NCBI RefSeq assembly: GCF_002831565.1
Contig: NZ_CP025096.1
Coordinates: forward strand, 3,139,027-3,203,026
Source of the DNA: Spirosoma pollinicola
GTDB taxonomy: Bacteria; Bacteroidota; Bacteroidia; Cytophagales; Spirosomataceae
Length of the DNA: 64,000 nt
Direction: 5' to 3'
Shown here: positions 34,901-43,783 of the stretch, piece by piece
Layout of the letters: each line of letters starts with the position of its first letter
Position numbering within the stretch: position 1 is the first letter of the stretch
Notes under the pieces: model-generated
What the model was told of the DNA's origin: nothing
Seen by the model: only the letters and a program-made list of their open reading frames with translations
Database searches by the model: none
Program-made: the position numbers and the translations under genes

Positions 34901-37132
34901 ATGAAAACGAAAACAAACAAATCAGCAGATCAGGATGCCCTTATGGACATCGAAAAAATAGCCCTGGAAATGGCCGCTAGCGCGGGCGCTCCAGCTGATG
35001 TTGCAACGAGTGAACCTAAGACGGCCAAGGTTCCCAAAAAGAAAGTTGCAAAACCAGCAACTGAATCAACTCCAGAAGCATCATTCGACGATACCGCATC
35101 GGAAATCATTGCCGAAGGTATTGCCGAGAAAGTCGTGATCATCGCCGATGAGCCTATGGCAACCGCCGAAGAAACTACGGCCGTAAATACGCCTGCTGTT
35201 GTCGAAGCAGCAGCCCCTAAAGTTGATCCAAACCAGATTTTATTTTCCAGCTTAGCCATTTCAGCTGAGTTACTGCATGCGGTAACGGATATGGGCTTTG
35301 TTAGCCCGTCGCCAATCCAGGCCGAAGCGATTCCGCCAATTCTGGCAGGTCGTGATGTAATCGGGCAGGCACAAACCGGTACCGGTAAAACGGCTGCTTT
35401 TGGTATTCCTGCTCTTGACCTGATCGACATTCAGGATCGTTCGGTACAAACGCTTATTCTTTGCCCAACGCGTGAATTAGCGCTACAGGTAGCCGAAGAG
35501 ATCAAGAAACTGGCAAAATACAAGCGCGGTGTTCGTATAGAAGCCATTTATGGTGGCGACTCCATTGAGCGGCAGATTCGGTCGCTCAAAAGCGGTGTGC
35601 ATATCGTAATTGGTACGCCTGGCCGCGTTATGGACCATATGGAACGTAACACACTCAAACTCAACAACGTTAAGATGATGATTCTTGACGAAGCTGATGA
35701 GATGCTGGACATGGGCTTCCGCGAAGATATCGAAAGTATTCTGGAAGAAATGCCCGAAGAGCGGCAGACGATCCTGTTCTCGGCTACGATGTCGAAGCCG
35801 ATCATGCAGATCACCCAGAAATTCCAGAAAGATCCGGTCTTGGTGAAAGTCGTTAAAAAAGAACTGACAAACGTCAACATCGAACAGGTCTATTTTGAAG
35901 TAAAACCAAAAGCGAAAGTGGAAGTGATGTGTCGGTTAATCGACATGTACGATCTGAAACTGCTGCTGGTATTCTGTAACACGAAGCGTAAAGTCGACGA
36001 AATCGTTGAAGACCTGCAAATCCGGGGCTATCAGGCCGAAGGCTTGCACGGCGATCTGCGCCAGGCGCAGCGGAATAACGTAATGAGCAAGTTCCGTGCG
36101 GGAACAACCAGCATTCTGGTTGCTACCGACGTAGCTGCCCGCGGTATCGACGTTGACGATGTGGATGCGGTTATCAACTTCGATATTCCCCTCGACGAAG
36201 AATATTACGTACACCGTATTGGCCGGACAGGCCGTGCCGGTAAATCAGGCCGGGCGTTCTCGTTTGTTGGTCGTGATGAAAAATATCGTTTCCGCGAAAT
36301 CCAGACCTATACGAAAGTTAAGGTCGACAAAGGTGTCATTCCATCCTTTGAAGATATCGTTGGTGTTCGCAAGGCTCGTTTCATCGAGCAATTGCAAGTG
36401 ACGATCAAAGAAAGTAAAGACCTGAACCTGTATGACGATTTACTGGTACAACTCAATCATGCCGGTTTCTCGACCGAGCAGATTGTTGCTGCCCTCGTGA
36501 AACGCAGCATGGGTCTGGAAAAGAACGAATTTGCCGATCAGAATCTTAACCTGGAAGATGATCGCCGGAATGGCCGCGACAAGTATGCGGACCGTGGCCG
36601 GGGTGATGGCGCCGGACGCTTTGAGGATCGTCGTGGTGGCCGTAGCGACAGTTCGTCCCGCTTTGGTGATCGTGATGGTGGCTCACGCTTTGGTAGTGAT
36701 CGCCGGAGTGATGACCGTGGCGGCCGTAATGAAGGATCGTCCCGCTTTGGCAGTGACCGTCGTAATGAAGGCCCTGCCTTCGGTCGTGACCGCGCTGCTT
36801 CATCAGACCGTCCTCGTTTCAACGACCGTGCAGAAGGCGCTGAGCGGAAGCCTTATTTCGACCGTGACGACCAACGCGCTCCCCGTGAACGTGATGCGAA
36901 CATGACTCGCCTGATGGTGAGCATCGGCCGGAAAGATTTCGTTCGCCCTGGTGACATCGTTGGTGCCATTGCTGGTGAAGCCGACATTCCAGGCAACAGC
37001 ATCGGTAGCATTGATATCTTCGACAAGTTCACCTATGTTGACGTACCGAAAGATGTAGCCAACCGCGTTGTAGACGCTATGGAAGGTAACACCATCAAAG
37101 GTCGCCGGGTTAATATTGAGGTAGCACGGTAA
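34901..37132 (+). CDS. deaD: DEAD-box ATP-dependent RNA helicase with DbpA-type RNA-binding domain
   Basis: 743 residues. A low-complexity Ala/Glu/Thr/Lys-rich extension (about 1-105) precedes the Q motif region and helicase core: motif I AQTGTGKT (157-164), DEAD (263-266), SAT in LFSATMSK, and HRIGRTGRAGK. After the core comes a disordered stretch of roughly 110 residues rich in Arg, Gly, Asp and Ser (for example RRGGRSDSSSRFGDRDGGSR), then a C-terminal DbpA-like RNA-binding domain (MTRLMVSIGRKDFVRPGDIVGAIAGEADI). It unwinds RNA, probably in ribosome assembly or cold adaptation. The gene symbol follows overall resemblance to DeaD/CsdA types. Single-gene unit with a long leader and a palindromic terminator. 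Confidence 0.93.
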   Translation: MKTKTNKSADQDALMDIEKIALEMAASAGAPADVATSEPKTAKVPKKKVAKPATESTPEASFDDTASEIIAEGIAEKVVIIADEPMATAEETTAVNTPAVVEAAAPKVDPNQILFSSLAISAELLHAVTDMGFVSPSPIQAEAIPPILAGRDVIGQAQTGTGKTAAFGIPALDLIDIQDRSVQTLILCPTRELALQVAEEIKKLAKYKRGVRIEAIYGGDSIERQIRSLKSGVHIVIGTPGRVMDHMERNTLKLNNVKMMILDEADEMLDMGFREDIESILEEMPEERQTILFSATMSKPIMQITQKFQKDPVLVKVVKKELTNVNIEQVYFEVKPKAKVEVMCRLIDMYDLKLLLVFCNTKRKVDEIVEDLQIRGYQAEGLHGDLRQAQRNNVMSKFRAGTTSILVATDVAARGIDVDDVDAVINFDIPLDEEYYVHRIGRTGRAGKSGRAFSFVGRDEKYRFREIQTYTKVKVDKGVIPSFEDIVGVRKARFIEQLQVTIKESKDLNLYDDLLVQLNHAGFSTEQIVAALVKRSMGLEKNEFADQNLNLEDDRRNGRDKYADRGRGDGAGRFEDRRGGRSDSSSRFGDRDGGSRFGSDRRSDDRGGRNEGSSRFGSDRRNEGPAFGRDRAASSDRPRFNDRAEGAERKPYFDRDDQRAPRERDANMTRLMVSIGRKDFVRPGDIVGAIAGEADIPGNSIGSIDIFDKFTYVDVPKDVANRVVDAMEGNTIKGRRVNIEVAR

Positions 37133-37137
37133 GACAT

Positions 37138-37193
37138 AGTCAGTAAGTAAAAAAAGGGGCCGCATATGCGGCCCCTTTTTTTACTTACTGACT
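37138..37193. terminator. 56-bp perfect palindrome, bidirectional terminator
   Basis: Each 28-base half is the exact complement of the other, centred on CATATG. The core is AAAAAAAGGGGCCGC/GCGGCCCCTTTTTTT, so both strands have a GC-rich stem and T-run, and the outer part repeats AGTCAGTAAGTAA. It starts 5 bases after the helicase stop and ends inside the stop codon of the convergent gene. Confidence 0.9.
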
Positions 37194-38556
37194 ATTCCTC
37201 ATAATAATACCCGAAAATTATCCCCATTTCGTCTTCGCTGGTCAGGCCAAAGCTGACCGCTTTACCAGTCGTATTATTATAGGTAATTTCAGAGGTAAGC
37301 CCCTCCCCTTTTTGTAGGTCGATGGGGGTTTTGAAGGTAACAATATCAGGGTGCGCCCAGTCGGTAGATGTGTACACAACTTCACCATTGCGGGCTCCAC
37401 CCGATATTTTGATCACGAATTTCTCCCCCAACTTGTGCATGTGCGATGTAAGCGTCAGTATTTTACGCGGTTTCGTAAACGTGAACGACTTCGTTAATGT
37501 CACACGTGTATTAGCAGAAAGATTCAGATTCGTATTGCTCAAATCCAGGGTTTGAACCACATACTGTACCGTCGCTTTATCGACCGTAAACAGATTGATC
37601 TGGGCCTCCCCTTTCATTACTGTGGTCGTTTTATTGACAAAGTGTGAATTCAAATCCAGCGAAGCACCTGCCGGAATAAGCAAAGCTGCCCCTGCCGGAA
37701 AAACATAGTCCTGATACTGCGCCTGAGACCCGGCCAGATACACGTGATTCGACATCGTGAGGGCAGTTAGAATATTCAGTGAATTGTCGGGATTGCGTAG
37801 ATCACGAATGTCATTCAAATTTGGTAATAACGATTTATTACGAAAATCGTAGGCGACAAAATGGTGGCTTCCGCTCCGCATTTTGGTTTCGTACCGATTC
37901 ACGTAAATGTCCTGCGTATTGCCAACCAGCCGGCGGGTAAATAATTCCCGTTCAAAATTTGGCTGAATATCAAAAGCGGGCACGGCCATCTGAAACCCGA
38001 TTCCCGTTGCAGGAACAGGCAACGGCACATAAGCATCTAGTGCAACGGTCTTGTCATCTAATAGCGTAGCATCGGCTATTGTACCCGTTTTGGGCGCACC
38101 GGCATCAATCCACCGTCTAACATACTCAACTTGTCCATCAGATAGCGGCAATCCGCCTAAAGGCATTGGGTTCCCGTATTGCTTCCCGCTATGATGACTG
38201 GCCGTTGTTGTGAGTTTATGATAAAGTAAACTTTCCAGCGAGGCAAAGGCTTTTACACGCTTAAGGCCGTCGGCTTTGGCATCACTGTTTTTAGGATCGA
38301 CCCCCACCAGATTTTGATACGCTACACCGTCGGCCAAAACGAGACCATGTTGAGAAAACGTGCCATCGTTTGCCGACAAATGGCAACCCGATGTCGCACA
38401 GGTTGGTGTAAGGATTTTTTGCTGGATCAGATCGAAAGAAGACTGTGCTACGGGTGTAGTCGAATCTGTACTGTCTTTTTTGCAGGACACCATATTCAGC
38501 AATAGGGCCGACACGCCAAGCGTCAGGCTTAACCGGGTATATGTCAGGAAGTTCAT
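37192..38556 (-). CDS. Lipoprotein with cytochrome c-like motif and Cu(II) ascorbate-dependent monooxygenase-like domain
   Basis: 454 residues. Signal peptide with Cys25 in NMVSC. About 30-145 carries CATSGCH (Cys53, Cys58, His59), an atypical CxxxxCH heme site, and NPMPLGGLPLSDGQVEYVRRWIDAG, typical of the cytochrome-like domains found before planctomycete- or Bacteroidota-type surface oxidoreductases. About 180-450 fits the fold of peptidylglycine hydroxylating monooxygenases: paired His in RSGSHHFVAYDF, His in NSHFVNKT, HxH in LTSHMHKLGE, and a Met in DEMGIIFGYYY, in the order of the CuM and CuH ligands. It is probably an envelope redox lipoprotein; substrate unknown. Whether heme truly binds CxxxxCH is unsure. 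Confidence 0.7.
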   Translation of the reverse strand: MNFLTYTRLSLTLGVSALLLNMVSCKKDSTDSTTPVAQSSFDLIQQKILTPTCATSGCHLSANDGTFSQHGLVLADGVAYQNLVGVDPKNSDAKADGLKRVKAFASLESLLYHKLTTTASHHSGKQYGNPMPLGGLPLSDGQVEYVRRWIDAGAPKTGTIADATLLDDKTVALDAYVPLPVPATGIGFQMAVPAFDIQPNFERELFTRRLVGNTQDIYVNRYETKMRSGSHHFVAYDFRNKSLLPNLNDIRDLRNPDNSLNILTALTMSNHVYLAGSQAQYQDYVFPAGAALLIPAGASLDLNSHFVNKTTTVMKGEAQINLFTVDKATVQYVVQTLDLSNTNLNLSANTRVTLTKSFTFTKPRKILTLTSHMHKLGEKFVIKISGGARNGEVVYTSTDWAHPDIVTFKTPIDLQKGEGLTSEITYNNTTGKAVSFGLTSEDEMGIIFGYYYEE

Positions 38557-38613
38557 AGGTGATCGACAAGCTAGGAAGCCTTTGAAAGGTAACGTAATTT
38601 ACCTTTTATTCTG

Positions 38614-39393
38614 TCAAAAACGTAAGACAAAATCCTGTTTCGGCTGTTCTTTTCGAAAGAAAACAAGCCCTACCCAGAACAGGTCTACGGTTAATGTAAC
38701 GGCCGTGTGCTGTTTAATATAGGCCCAGGCCTGCTCCATCTCCTCCGACCAGTGAATGTCGTCAAAGACGAATACCGTATCATTATGAATATTGGCTAAA
38801 CAAGTCTCGAAGTAGCGGACTGTTGGTTCATAGCGGTGATTAGCGTCGAAAAAGGCAAGGTCAACTGGCGGCAAGGCTGTAATTGCCGGAACCAGCGTTT
38901 CATCTAAATTACCCACGACTACCGTTATGTTGTGTAGATTCAGCCGACTGAAATTCTGACGGGCTACGGCAGCCGTTTCAGGGCAACCTTCAAACGTAAG
39001 CACTTGACCTTTATAAGTTTTGGTAGCTTCACCCAGATAAGCCGTTGTCATGCCCAGTGAGGTGCCCATATCGACTATATTTTTTGCCTCAAACCGCCGA
39101 ATGAGTCGAAACAAGAGCCGCCCGAAGCGAGCCGTTTTTTGAGAGTTGCGGGCAATATCGCTAATGGTGCGTTGCCGGGATGCGTTCACTTTAGAACCCG
39201 CGCCATAATCGGCAATGGTAATAAGTTGGTGACTTCTTCGAAGTTCTTTACGTACCGCCCGTATAGGTGCAAGCAGTTCTTTAGAGCCAGTTTTGGCCCG
39301 AATAACCTGCGTGTATAACGAAAAAAGAAATGGAGAATGAAGCGCGTGTTCGTCGCGGGCGCGACTTAGATAACGAAGGTAAGCAAGTAACAA
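38614..39393 (-). CDS. Class I SAM-dependent methyltransferase
   Basis: 259 residues, cytoplasmic. The SAM-binding motif is IVDMGTSLGMTTAYLGEAT, followed by the acidic end of strand 2 (VLTFEGCPETAAVARQNF), then VDLAFFDANHRYEPTVRYFE and TVFVFDDIHWSEEMEQAW, which resembles O-methyltransferase family 24-type proteins. The N-terminus (RDEHALHSPFLFSLYTQV) is shared by a Bacteroidota subgroup. The target is unknown. It begins 3 bases after apaG ends, so the two are likely cotranscribed. Confidence 0.85.
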   Translation of the reverse strand: MLLAYLRYLSRARDEHALHSPFLFSLYTQVIRAKTGSKELLAPIRAVRKELRRSHQLITIADYGAGSKVNASRQRTISDIARNSQKTARFGRLLFRLIRRFEAKNIVDMGTSLGMTTAYLGEATKTYKGQVLTFEGCPETAAVARQNFSRLNLHNITVVVGNLDETLVPAITALPPVDLAFFDANHRYEPTVRYFETCLANIHNDTVFVFDDIHWSEEMEQAWAYIKQHTAVTLTVDLFWVGLVFFRKEQPKQDFVLRF

Positions 39394-39396
39394 AAA

Positions 39397-39783
39397 TCAG
39401 TTCAGTTTATACGGCACAACCATCGTAAATTCGGGAATGCTCACCCGAAGTTGCTTGCCATCGATAATGCGTTCAACAAGGTACGTACCGGCCATTTTGC
39501 CAATGCTTGAGCGCAGATTGCAGCCCGATACATATTCGTGGACTTCGCCGGGCTCCAAAACGGGTTGTAAACCAACCACACCTTCCCCTTCAACTTCGCG
39601 AACAGTGCCGTTAGAATCAAAAATCAACCAATGACGCCGGAGCAACTGAATAGTATAGTCGCTGGCGTTTTCGATGGTAATCCGGTAAGTAAACACGTAA
39701 TGCGCCTGGAGCGGACTGGAGTAATCAGCCTGATACTCTGTCTTTACGCTAACTTTTACGCCTTCTGTGACTGACGAAACCAT
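39397..39783 (-). CDS. apaG: ApaG protein
   Basis: 128 residues, a single FnIII-like beta-sandwich. Signature parts: YVFTYRITIENASDYTIQLLRRHW, GVVGLQPVLEPGEVHEYVSGCNLRSSIGKMAGTY. Length and sequence fit ApaG throughout. ApaG proteins are linked to cobalt and magnesium resistance in enterobacteria and the exact action is not settled. Upstream of the methyltransferase in one transcription unit and divergent from ung. Confidence 0.93.
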   Translation of the reverse strand: MVSSVTEGVKVSVKTEYQADYSSPLQAHYVFTYRITIENASDYTIQLLRRHWLIFDSNGTVREVEGEGVVGLQPVLEPGEVHEYVSGCNLRSSIGKMAGTYLVERIIDGKQLRVSIPEFTMVVPYKLN

Positions 39784-39926
39784 AAATTAGTGTCGTTTTG
39801 CAACCTTAGAACGAAAATTAAGTTGATTAGTTTTGTTACGCAAGAACCGCTCCCAAAATATTTTCGAAGGGCGGCTTCTGGCGTTTGTAGGCCTATAATG
39901 CCGAATCACCCTTATCAGTTCCTTTC

Positions 39927-40592
39927 ATGAACGTATCCATTGACGAATCCTGGCGAAATCATCTACAACCCGAATTCGATAAACCTTATTTTGGAGAGCT
40001 TGCTGAGTTTCTTAGACAGGAATACAGCACCCAACGTGTGTTTCCACCGGGAAAGCTGATATTCAATGCCTTCAACAACTGTAGTTTCGATGACGCCCGC
40101 GTTGTTATTCTGGGTCAGGACCCGTATCACGGCGAAGGGCAGGCAAATGGCCTGGCATTTTCTGTTGCCGACGGAATCACAAAGCCGCCATCTCTGGTCA
40201 ACATTTTCAAAGAAATTCAGGATGACTTAGGCAAACCTATTCCCAAATCGGGTAACCTGGAGCGTTGGGCCAGTCAGGGCGTTATGCTCCTCAACGCTAC
40301 ACTTACGGTTCGTGCCGGACAGGCGGGTTCGCACCAGGGCAAAGGCTGGGAAACGTTTACAGATGCTGTTATCAAGTTGATTTCAACGGAAAAGCAGCAC
40401 GTCGTTTTTATGCTTTGGGGTGCCTACGCTCAAAAGAAAGGAGCTGTCATTGATGGCAAAAAGCATTTAATCCTGAAAGCAAAACACCCCTCGCCCATGG
40501 CCGCTAACTACGGCGGCTGGTTTGGCAACAAGCATTTTAGCCAGGCAAATGAGTATCTGGAAAGCAAGGGATTGCTACCAGTGGAGTGGTAA
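39927..40592 (+). CDS. ung: Uracil-DNA glycosylase, family 1
   Basis: 221 residues, full length. It removes uracil from DNA. Catalytic water-activating Asp is in GQDPYHGEGQANGLAFSV, the uracil pocket Asn in MLLNATLTV, and the His of the Leu-intercalation loop in KAKHPSPMAAN. Start at 39927 gives MNVSIDESWRNHLQPEFDKPYF, the family N-terminus. Convergent with lepB; the gap is filled by a large palindrome that begins on the last base of the ung stop. Confidence 0.97.
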   Translation: MNVSIDESWRNHLQPEFDKPYFGELAEFLRQEYSTQRVFPPGKLIFNAFNNCSFDDARVVILGQDPYHGEGQANGLAFSVADGITKPPSLVNIFKEIQDDLGKPIPKSGNLERWASQGVMLLNATLTVRAGQAGSHQGKGWETFTDAVIKLISTEKQHVVFMLWGAYAQKKGAVIDGKKHLILKAKHPSPMAANYGGWFGNKHFSQANEYLESKGLLPVEW

Positions 40593-40693
40593 ATAAAAAG
40601 GGAGTAAGGAGGAAAGGGACGAGAGGGAGGAAAGGAGCGCAATTGAAACCCTTTCCTCCCTCTCGTCCCTTTCCTCCTTACTCCCTTTTTATT
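40592..40693. repeat. 44-bp-arm perfect palindrome filling the ung-lepB gap
   Basis: Left arm 40592-40635 is the exact complement of right arm 40650-40693, with a 14-base loop. The left arm is almost pure purine, built from GGGAGTAAGGAGG, AAAGGGACGAGAGG and GAGGAAAGG. It begins on the last base of the ung stop and ends inside the lepB stop, so the palindrome is the whole intergenic gap. The same vocabulary recurs at 54729-54825. Confidence 0.92.
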
Positions 40694-41864
40694 AATCGAT
40701 CGTTCTAAACAACCGATTCCAGCGGATTTTATTCCAGATATTGGCAGGGTTCGGGTCGAGTGACATCCAGACAAATACCGCTTTACCTACAATGTGATCT
40801 TCGGGAACAAAGCCCCAGAAACGGGAGTCGAGGGAATTGTCGCGGTTGTCGCCCATCATGAAGTAGTAATCCTGTTTGAAGGTGTACGACTTAATGGGTT
40901 GACCACCTATTTTAATAGCTTCGGGCGCAACTTCCACTTTTTCATTCCCTTCATATAACTCGATAACCGGGCCATAAAGAGCGATGGTTTGAGCGTTTAT
41001 CTGAATAGTTGCTCCTTTCTTTGGAATCGTGATGGGACCAAAGTTATCGTGATTCCACTTGAAGGTTGGCGTTCCGTAGATCATCGGTGCCATCTCACCC
41101 GGTTTCTCCGACATCGGTTCGATACCCTTTACAAAGTCAAACCCTTTAAATTTAGCAATAACATCCTCCGTCGTATTGATGCTGTAGCCAACCATTGTCG
41201 ACGTTTTCGTCGAATCATTGTATTGCTCCAGTGGTTTCCAGTTTTCGGTTGGCTGGCTAGGGTCGCGATAGTCATTGACGATATCGTACTTGCGGAAGAA
41301 CGTCGCGTCCAGGACTTCTGTAGTCTTTATAAAATACTTCTGTTCTGCACGAACAGGTGTTGGAAACAGCTTTCCGTTTATGATTACCTCCCGTTGGCGA
41401 ACTTCCAGTATGTCGCCCGGAATACCGATACACCGTTTGATGTAATTCGTTTTCAGGTCAACCGGGTAGTCAATGTTGTCATTCAGGTACTTGGGCGGCA
41501 CGTTGAACACAACTACATCGCCGTTTTTAACGTGCGTGAAACCTGGCAGTCGATAGGATGGCAACTGAATGGCGGTGCTGTAGGATGGGATATCTGTTCC
41601 CCAGATTTTCTGATGAGTGAGGGGTACCTGCAACGGAGTTCGGGGAGTCCGGGTGCCGTAATGCAGCTTACTCACAAACAGAAAGTCACCAACCATCAGG
41701 CTGTTTTCCATCGAAGGCGTTGGAATCGTAAACGCTTCCATGAACAACCAGCGAATGAGCGTGGCCGCCACAACGGCGAACAGAACAGAATCGAACCATT
41801 CCCGAATGGGCGACTTCCTGGCTTTAGCCGGTCTTGTTTCGGCCTTCGTTTGAGTTATTGACAT
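40692..41864 (-). CDS. lepB: Signal peptidase I
   Basis: 390 residues from ATG 41864 ([17 protein letters not shown]); an upstream ATG at 41897 would add 11 residues. One N-terminal transmembrane helix ([19 protein letters not shown]) leads to the catalytic Ser in [13 protein letters not shown] and the Lys in [14 protein letters not shown]. The protein is long, as in Bacteroidota, with an insertion of about 120 residues between box D and the [14 protein letters not shown] box E near the C-terminus. It cleaves signal peptides of exported proteins. It follows dapB and parB in a conserved Bacteroidota cluster. Confidence 0.95.
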   Translation of the reverse strand: MSITQTKAETRPAKARKSPIREWFDSVLFAVVAATLIRWLFMEAFTIPTPSMENSLMVGDFLFVSKLHYGTRTPRTPLQVPLTHQKIWGTDIPSYSTAIQLPSYRLPGFTHVKNGDVVVFNVPPKYLNDNIDYPVDLKTNYIKRCIGIPGDILEVRQREVIINGKLFPTPVRAEQKYFIKTTEVLDATFFRKYDIVNDYRDPSQPTENWKPLEQYNDSTKTSTMVGYSINTTEDVIAKFKGFDFVKGIEPMSEKPGEMAPMIYGTPTFKWNHDNFGPITIPKKGATIQINAQTIALYGPVIELYEGNEKVEVAPEAIKIGGQPIKSYTFKQDYYFMMGDNRDNSLDSRFWGFVPEDHIVGKAVFVWMSLDPNPANIWNKIRWNRLFRTID

Positions 41865-42009
41865 GTATCCTACTAATAAATTATGATGGAGTGGCATCAG
41901 CCATCCAACGCTAGTGCGGTGATGACTTAAAAACCTGTGTATCGGTATTCGATAATTTAATTACGAAATTACGAAGATGAACTGGTTTTATTTAACCGTT
42001 CATCATTCA

Positions 42010-42786
42010 TCATTTATAATTCCCTAACAGATCGTCCATCCCGAATAGTCCTTCACGGCCAATGAGCCATTCGGCGGCTACAACAGCGCCAACGGCAAAC
42101 CCCTGGCGGCTGTGGGCGGTATGTGTGATTTCAATTTGATCAACGTCAGAATCATACCGGACTGTATGAGTACCCGGTACCGTTCCTTCCCGCAATGACT
42201 CGATTTCGATGGCATCTTCACCCACAGGTAATGGCGCCTGACCCGCTTCATTGCTTACCCAACGACGTTTGGCAGGCAGGTGCTCCATAACACCTTCGGC
42301 CAGCGTGATGGCTGTTCCACTGGGGGCGTCTTTCTTTTCGGTATGGTGAATTTCGGTCATTGAAACGTGGTATGACGGATAGTTGTGCATGAACTGCGCC
42401 AACACCTTATTCAACCGAAAAAACAGATTAACACCGATACTGTAATTGGAAGCATAGAAAAACGCACCTTTCCTACGCTCGCATATAGCCTCAATATCAG
42501 CCCGACGATTTAGCCAGCCCGTTGTACCGCAAACAACCGGCCAGCCTCGCTCCAGGCAATAGGTTATATTGTCGGCTGCTGCTTCGGGTGAACTGAATTC
42601 AATAACAACATCAACCGCGTCGGATTCGAGATTGGCTAATTCGGTGTGGTTATGGCCGGGGCCGTCTCCACGGTCGATACGGCCCGCAATCTGGTGACCC
42701 CGTTCGAGCGCAATCTGCTCGATCGTCTTACCCATTTTGCCGTAGCCTAGAAGGAGAATATTCACGTATTGATTTGGGATGTACAA
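42010..42786 (-). CDS. dapB: 4-hydroxy-tetrahydrodipicolinate reductase
   Basis: 258 residues from ATG 42786, or 251 from a GTG at 42765 (VNILLLGYGKMG), which fits the usual family start better. It reduces the lysine/diaminopimelate intermediate with NAD(P)H. The Rossmann motif is LLLGYGKMGKTI; the catalytic and substrate residues are in MTEIHHTEKKDAPSGTAITLAE. Placed between DUF5683 and lepB, as in many Bacteroidota. Confidence 0.95.
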   Translation of the reverse strand: MYIPNQYVNILLLGYGKMGKTIEQIALERGHQIAGRIDRGDGPGHNHTELANLESDAVDVVIEFSSPEAAADNITYCLERGWPVVCGTTGWLNRRADIEAICERRKGAFFYASNYSIGVNLFFRLNKVLAQFMHNYPSYHVSMTEIHHTEKKDAPSGTAITLAEGVMEHLPAKRRWVSNEAGQAPLPVGEDAIEIESLREGTVPGTHTVRYDSDVDQIEITHTAHSRQGFAVGAVVAAEWLIGREGLFGMDDLLGNYK

Positions 42787-42866
42787 TGTACGAAGTACGA
42801 TTTCATGACTAGCGCTTCATCCCGGCGGTCTATTTATATCGTAACTCGTAAATCGTAATTCGTAAA

Positions 42867-43715
42867 TTATTTAAAGGTAAATGCCACCCGCACGGCCGGA
42901 ATAAACCCCATGCCGGGCGCGGGCAGCACATTAGGTTCGACGCGCATCGAAATGTCGTCGGTCAAATCAAAGGTTTTTAAATGGGCTGCTACATTGGCTT
43001 CGACAATATTGACTGCCCACAAAACGCCCGACAAAAGTAAGTTCAAATCCCGATACCGCCGGAAGGTGTCATAGGCGTTTTTAGCATTGGCCGTCGTGCG
43101 AAAGACGACCTGTTTACCCGTAAACGGATCTACGGTAATCTTCACCTCTTCTACTTTTACATATTGGTCAGGAATTTTGACTTGGCCACCCGTAATATTT
43201 GGATAAGCCGTTGGGTCAAGACCTACATCATAAGACTTTTCTACCAAGTCTCCATACAGCAGTCGACCATACCCTGTTTCGGCTTCTTTAGCCATCCGTC
43301 TGTATTTGACAAACAGGTAGCCCATTACGCCAAAACCCACGTATATGAATGGTATTTTATAGTATTGACGGTTGTAGGCCTGTCCTAATCCGGGTAGCAT
43401 CAATGACCGAATCGTGGCTTTTTTGGGGATGATCTTATGGATTTGGGCCTCCTGCCGGGCAGTTACCTGTACCGTATCCGGTCTGTCCAGCGATGTAGAG
43501 TCATCGTCGGTCAGTATGGATTGCCCAACCCGAATCGGGATACCATTTCGTCGTATCGTTTTAGGAATGGAATCATTGGCCGATCGCCTATTTCGAGTCG
43601 AATCAATGGCAACTGGCGTTGGAGCGGGTTTACTAGCCGGACGTTGCGCAAACGAGGTATTGAAAGGCAGGCTCAGCAATAGAACCACCAGAAGTAATAA
43701 AAACGAATGCTTCAT
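42867..43715 (-). CDS. DUF5683-domain secreted protein
   Basis: 282 residues from ATG 43715 (MKHSFLLLLVVLLLSLPFNTSFAQ, a clear signal peptide); the frame is open to 43781 but the extra residues would precede the signal. The DUF5683 core is LPGLGQAYNRQYYKIPFIYVGFGVMGYLFVKYRRM, with two likely membrane segments. Its steady place after parB in Bacteroidota suggests an envelope role tied to this locus, but no function is known. Confidence 0.88.
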   Translation of the reverse strand: MKHSFLLLLVVLLLSLPFNTSFAQRPASKPAPTPVAIDSTRNRRSANDSIPKTIRRNGIPIRVGQSILTDDDSTSLDRPDTVQVTARQEAQIHKIIPKKATIRSLMLPGLGQAYNRQYYKIPFIYVGFGVMGYLFVKYRRMAKEAETGYGRLLYGDLVEKSYDVGLDPTAYPNITGGQVKIPDQYVKVEEVKITVDPFTGKQVVFRTTANAKNAYDTFRRYRDLNLLLSGVLWAVNIVEANVAAHLKTFDLTDDISMRVEPNVLPAPGMGFIPAVRVAFTFK

Positions 43716-43783
43716 GCCCACACAACGGCTCAAGGCCCTTTTTCCGGACCACTCGTTCACCCTTTTAAGGTAATTTAACACAG

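Noticed and set aside
40989..41861. 290-codon open frame antisense to lepB
   Set aside because: It lies wholly opposite a well-supported gene, has no family likeness and reads as a shadow of lepB codon use.
42787..42866. TACGA words in the dapB-DUF5683 gap as another long palindrome
   Set aside because: ACGAAGTACGAT and ATCGTAACTCGT only partly pair. It may be an eroded member but is too weak to list.
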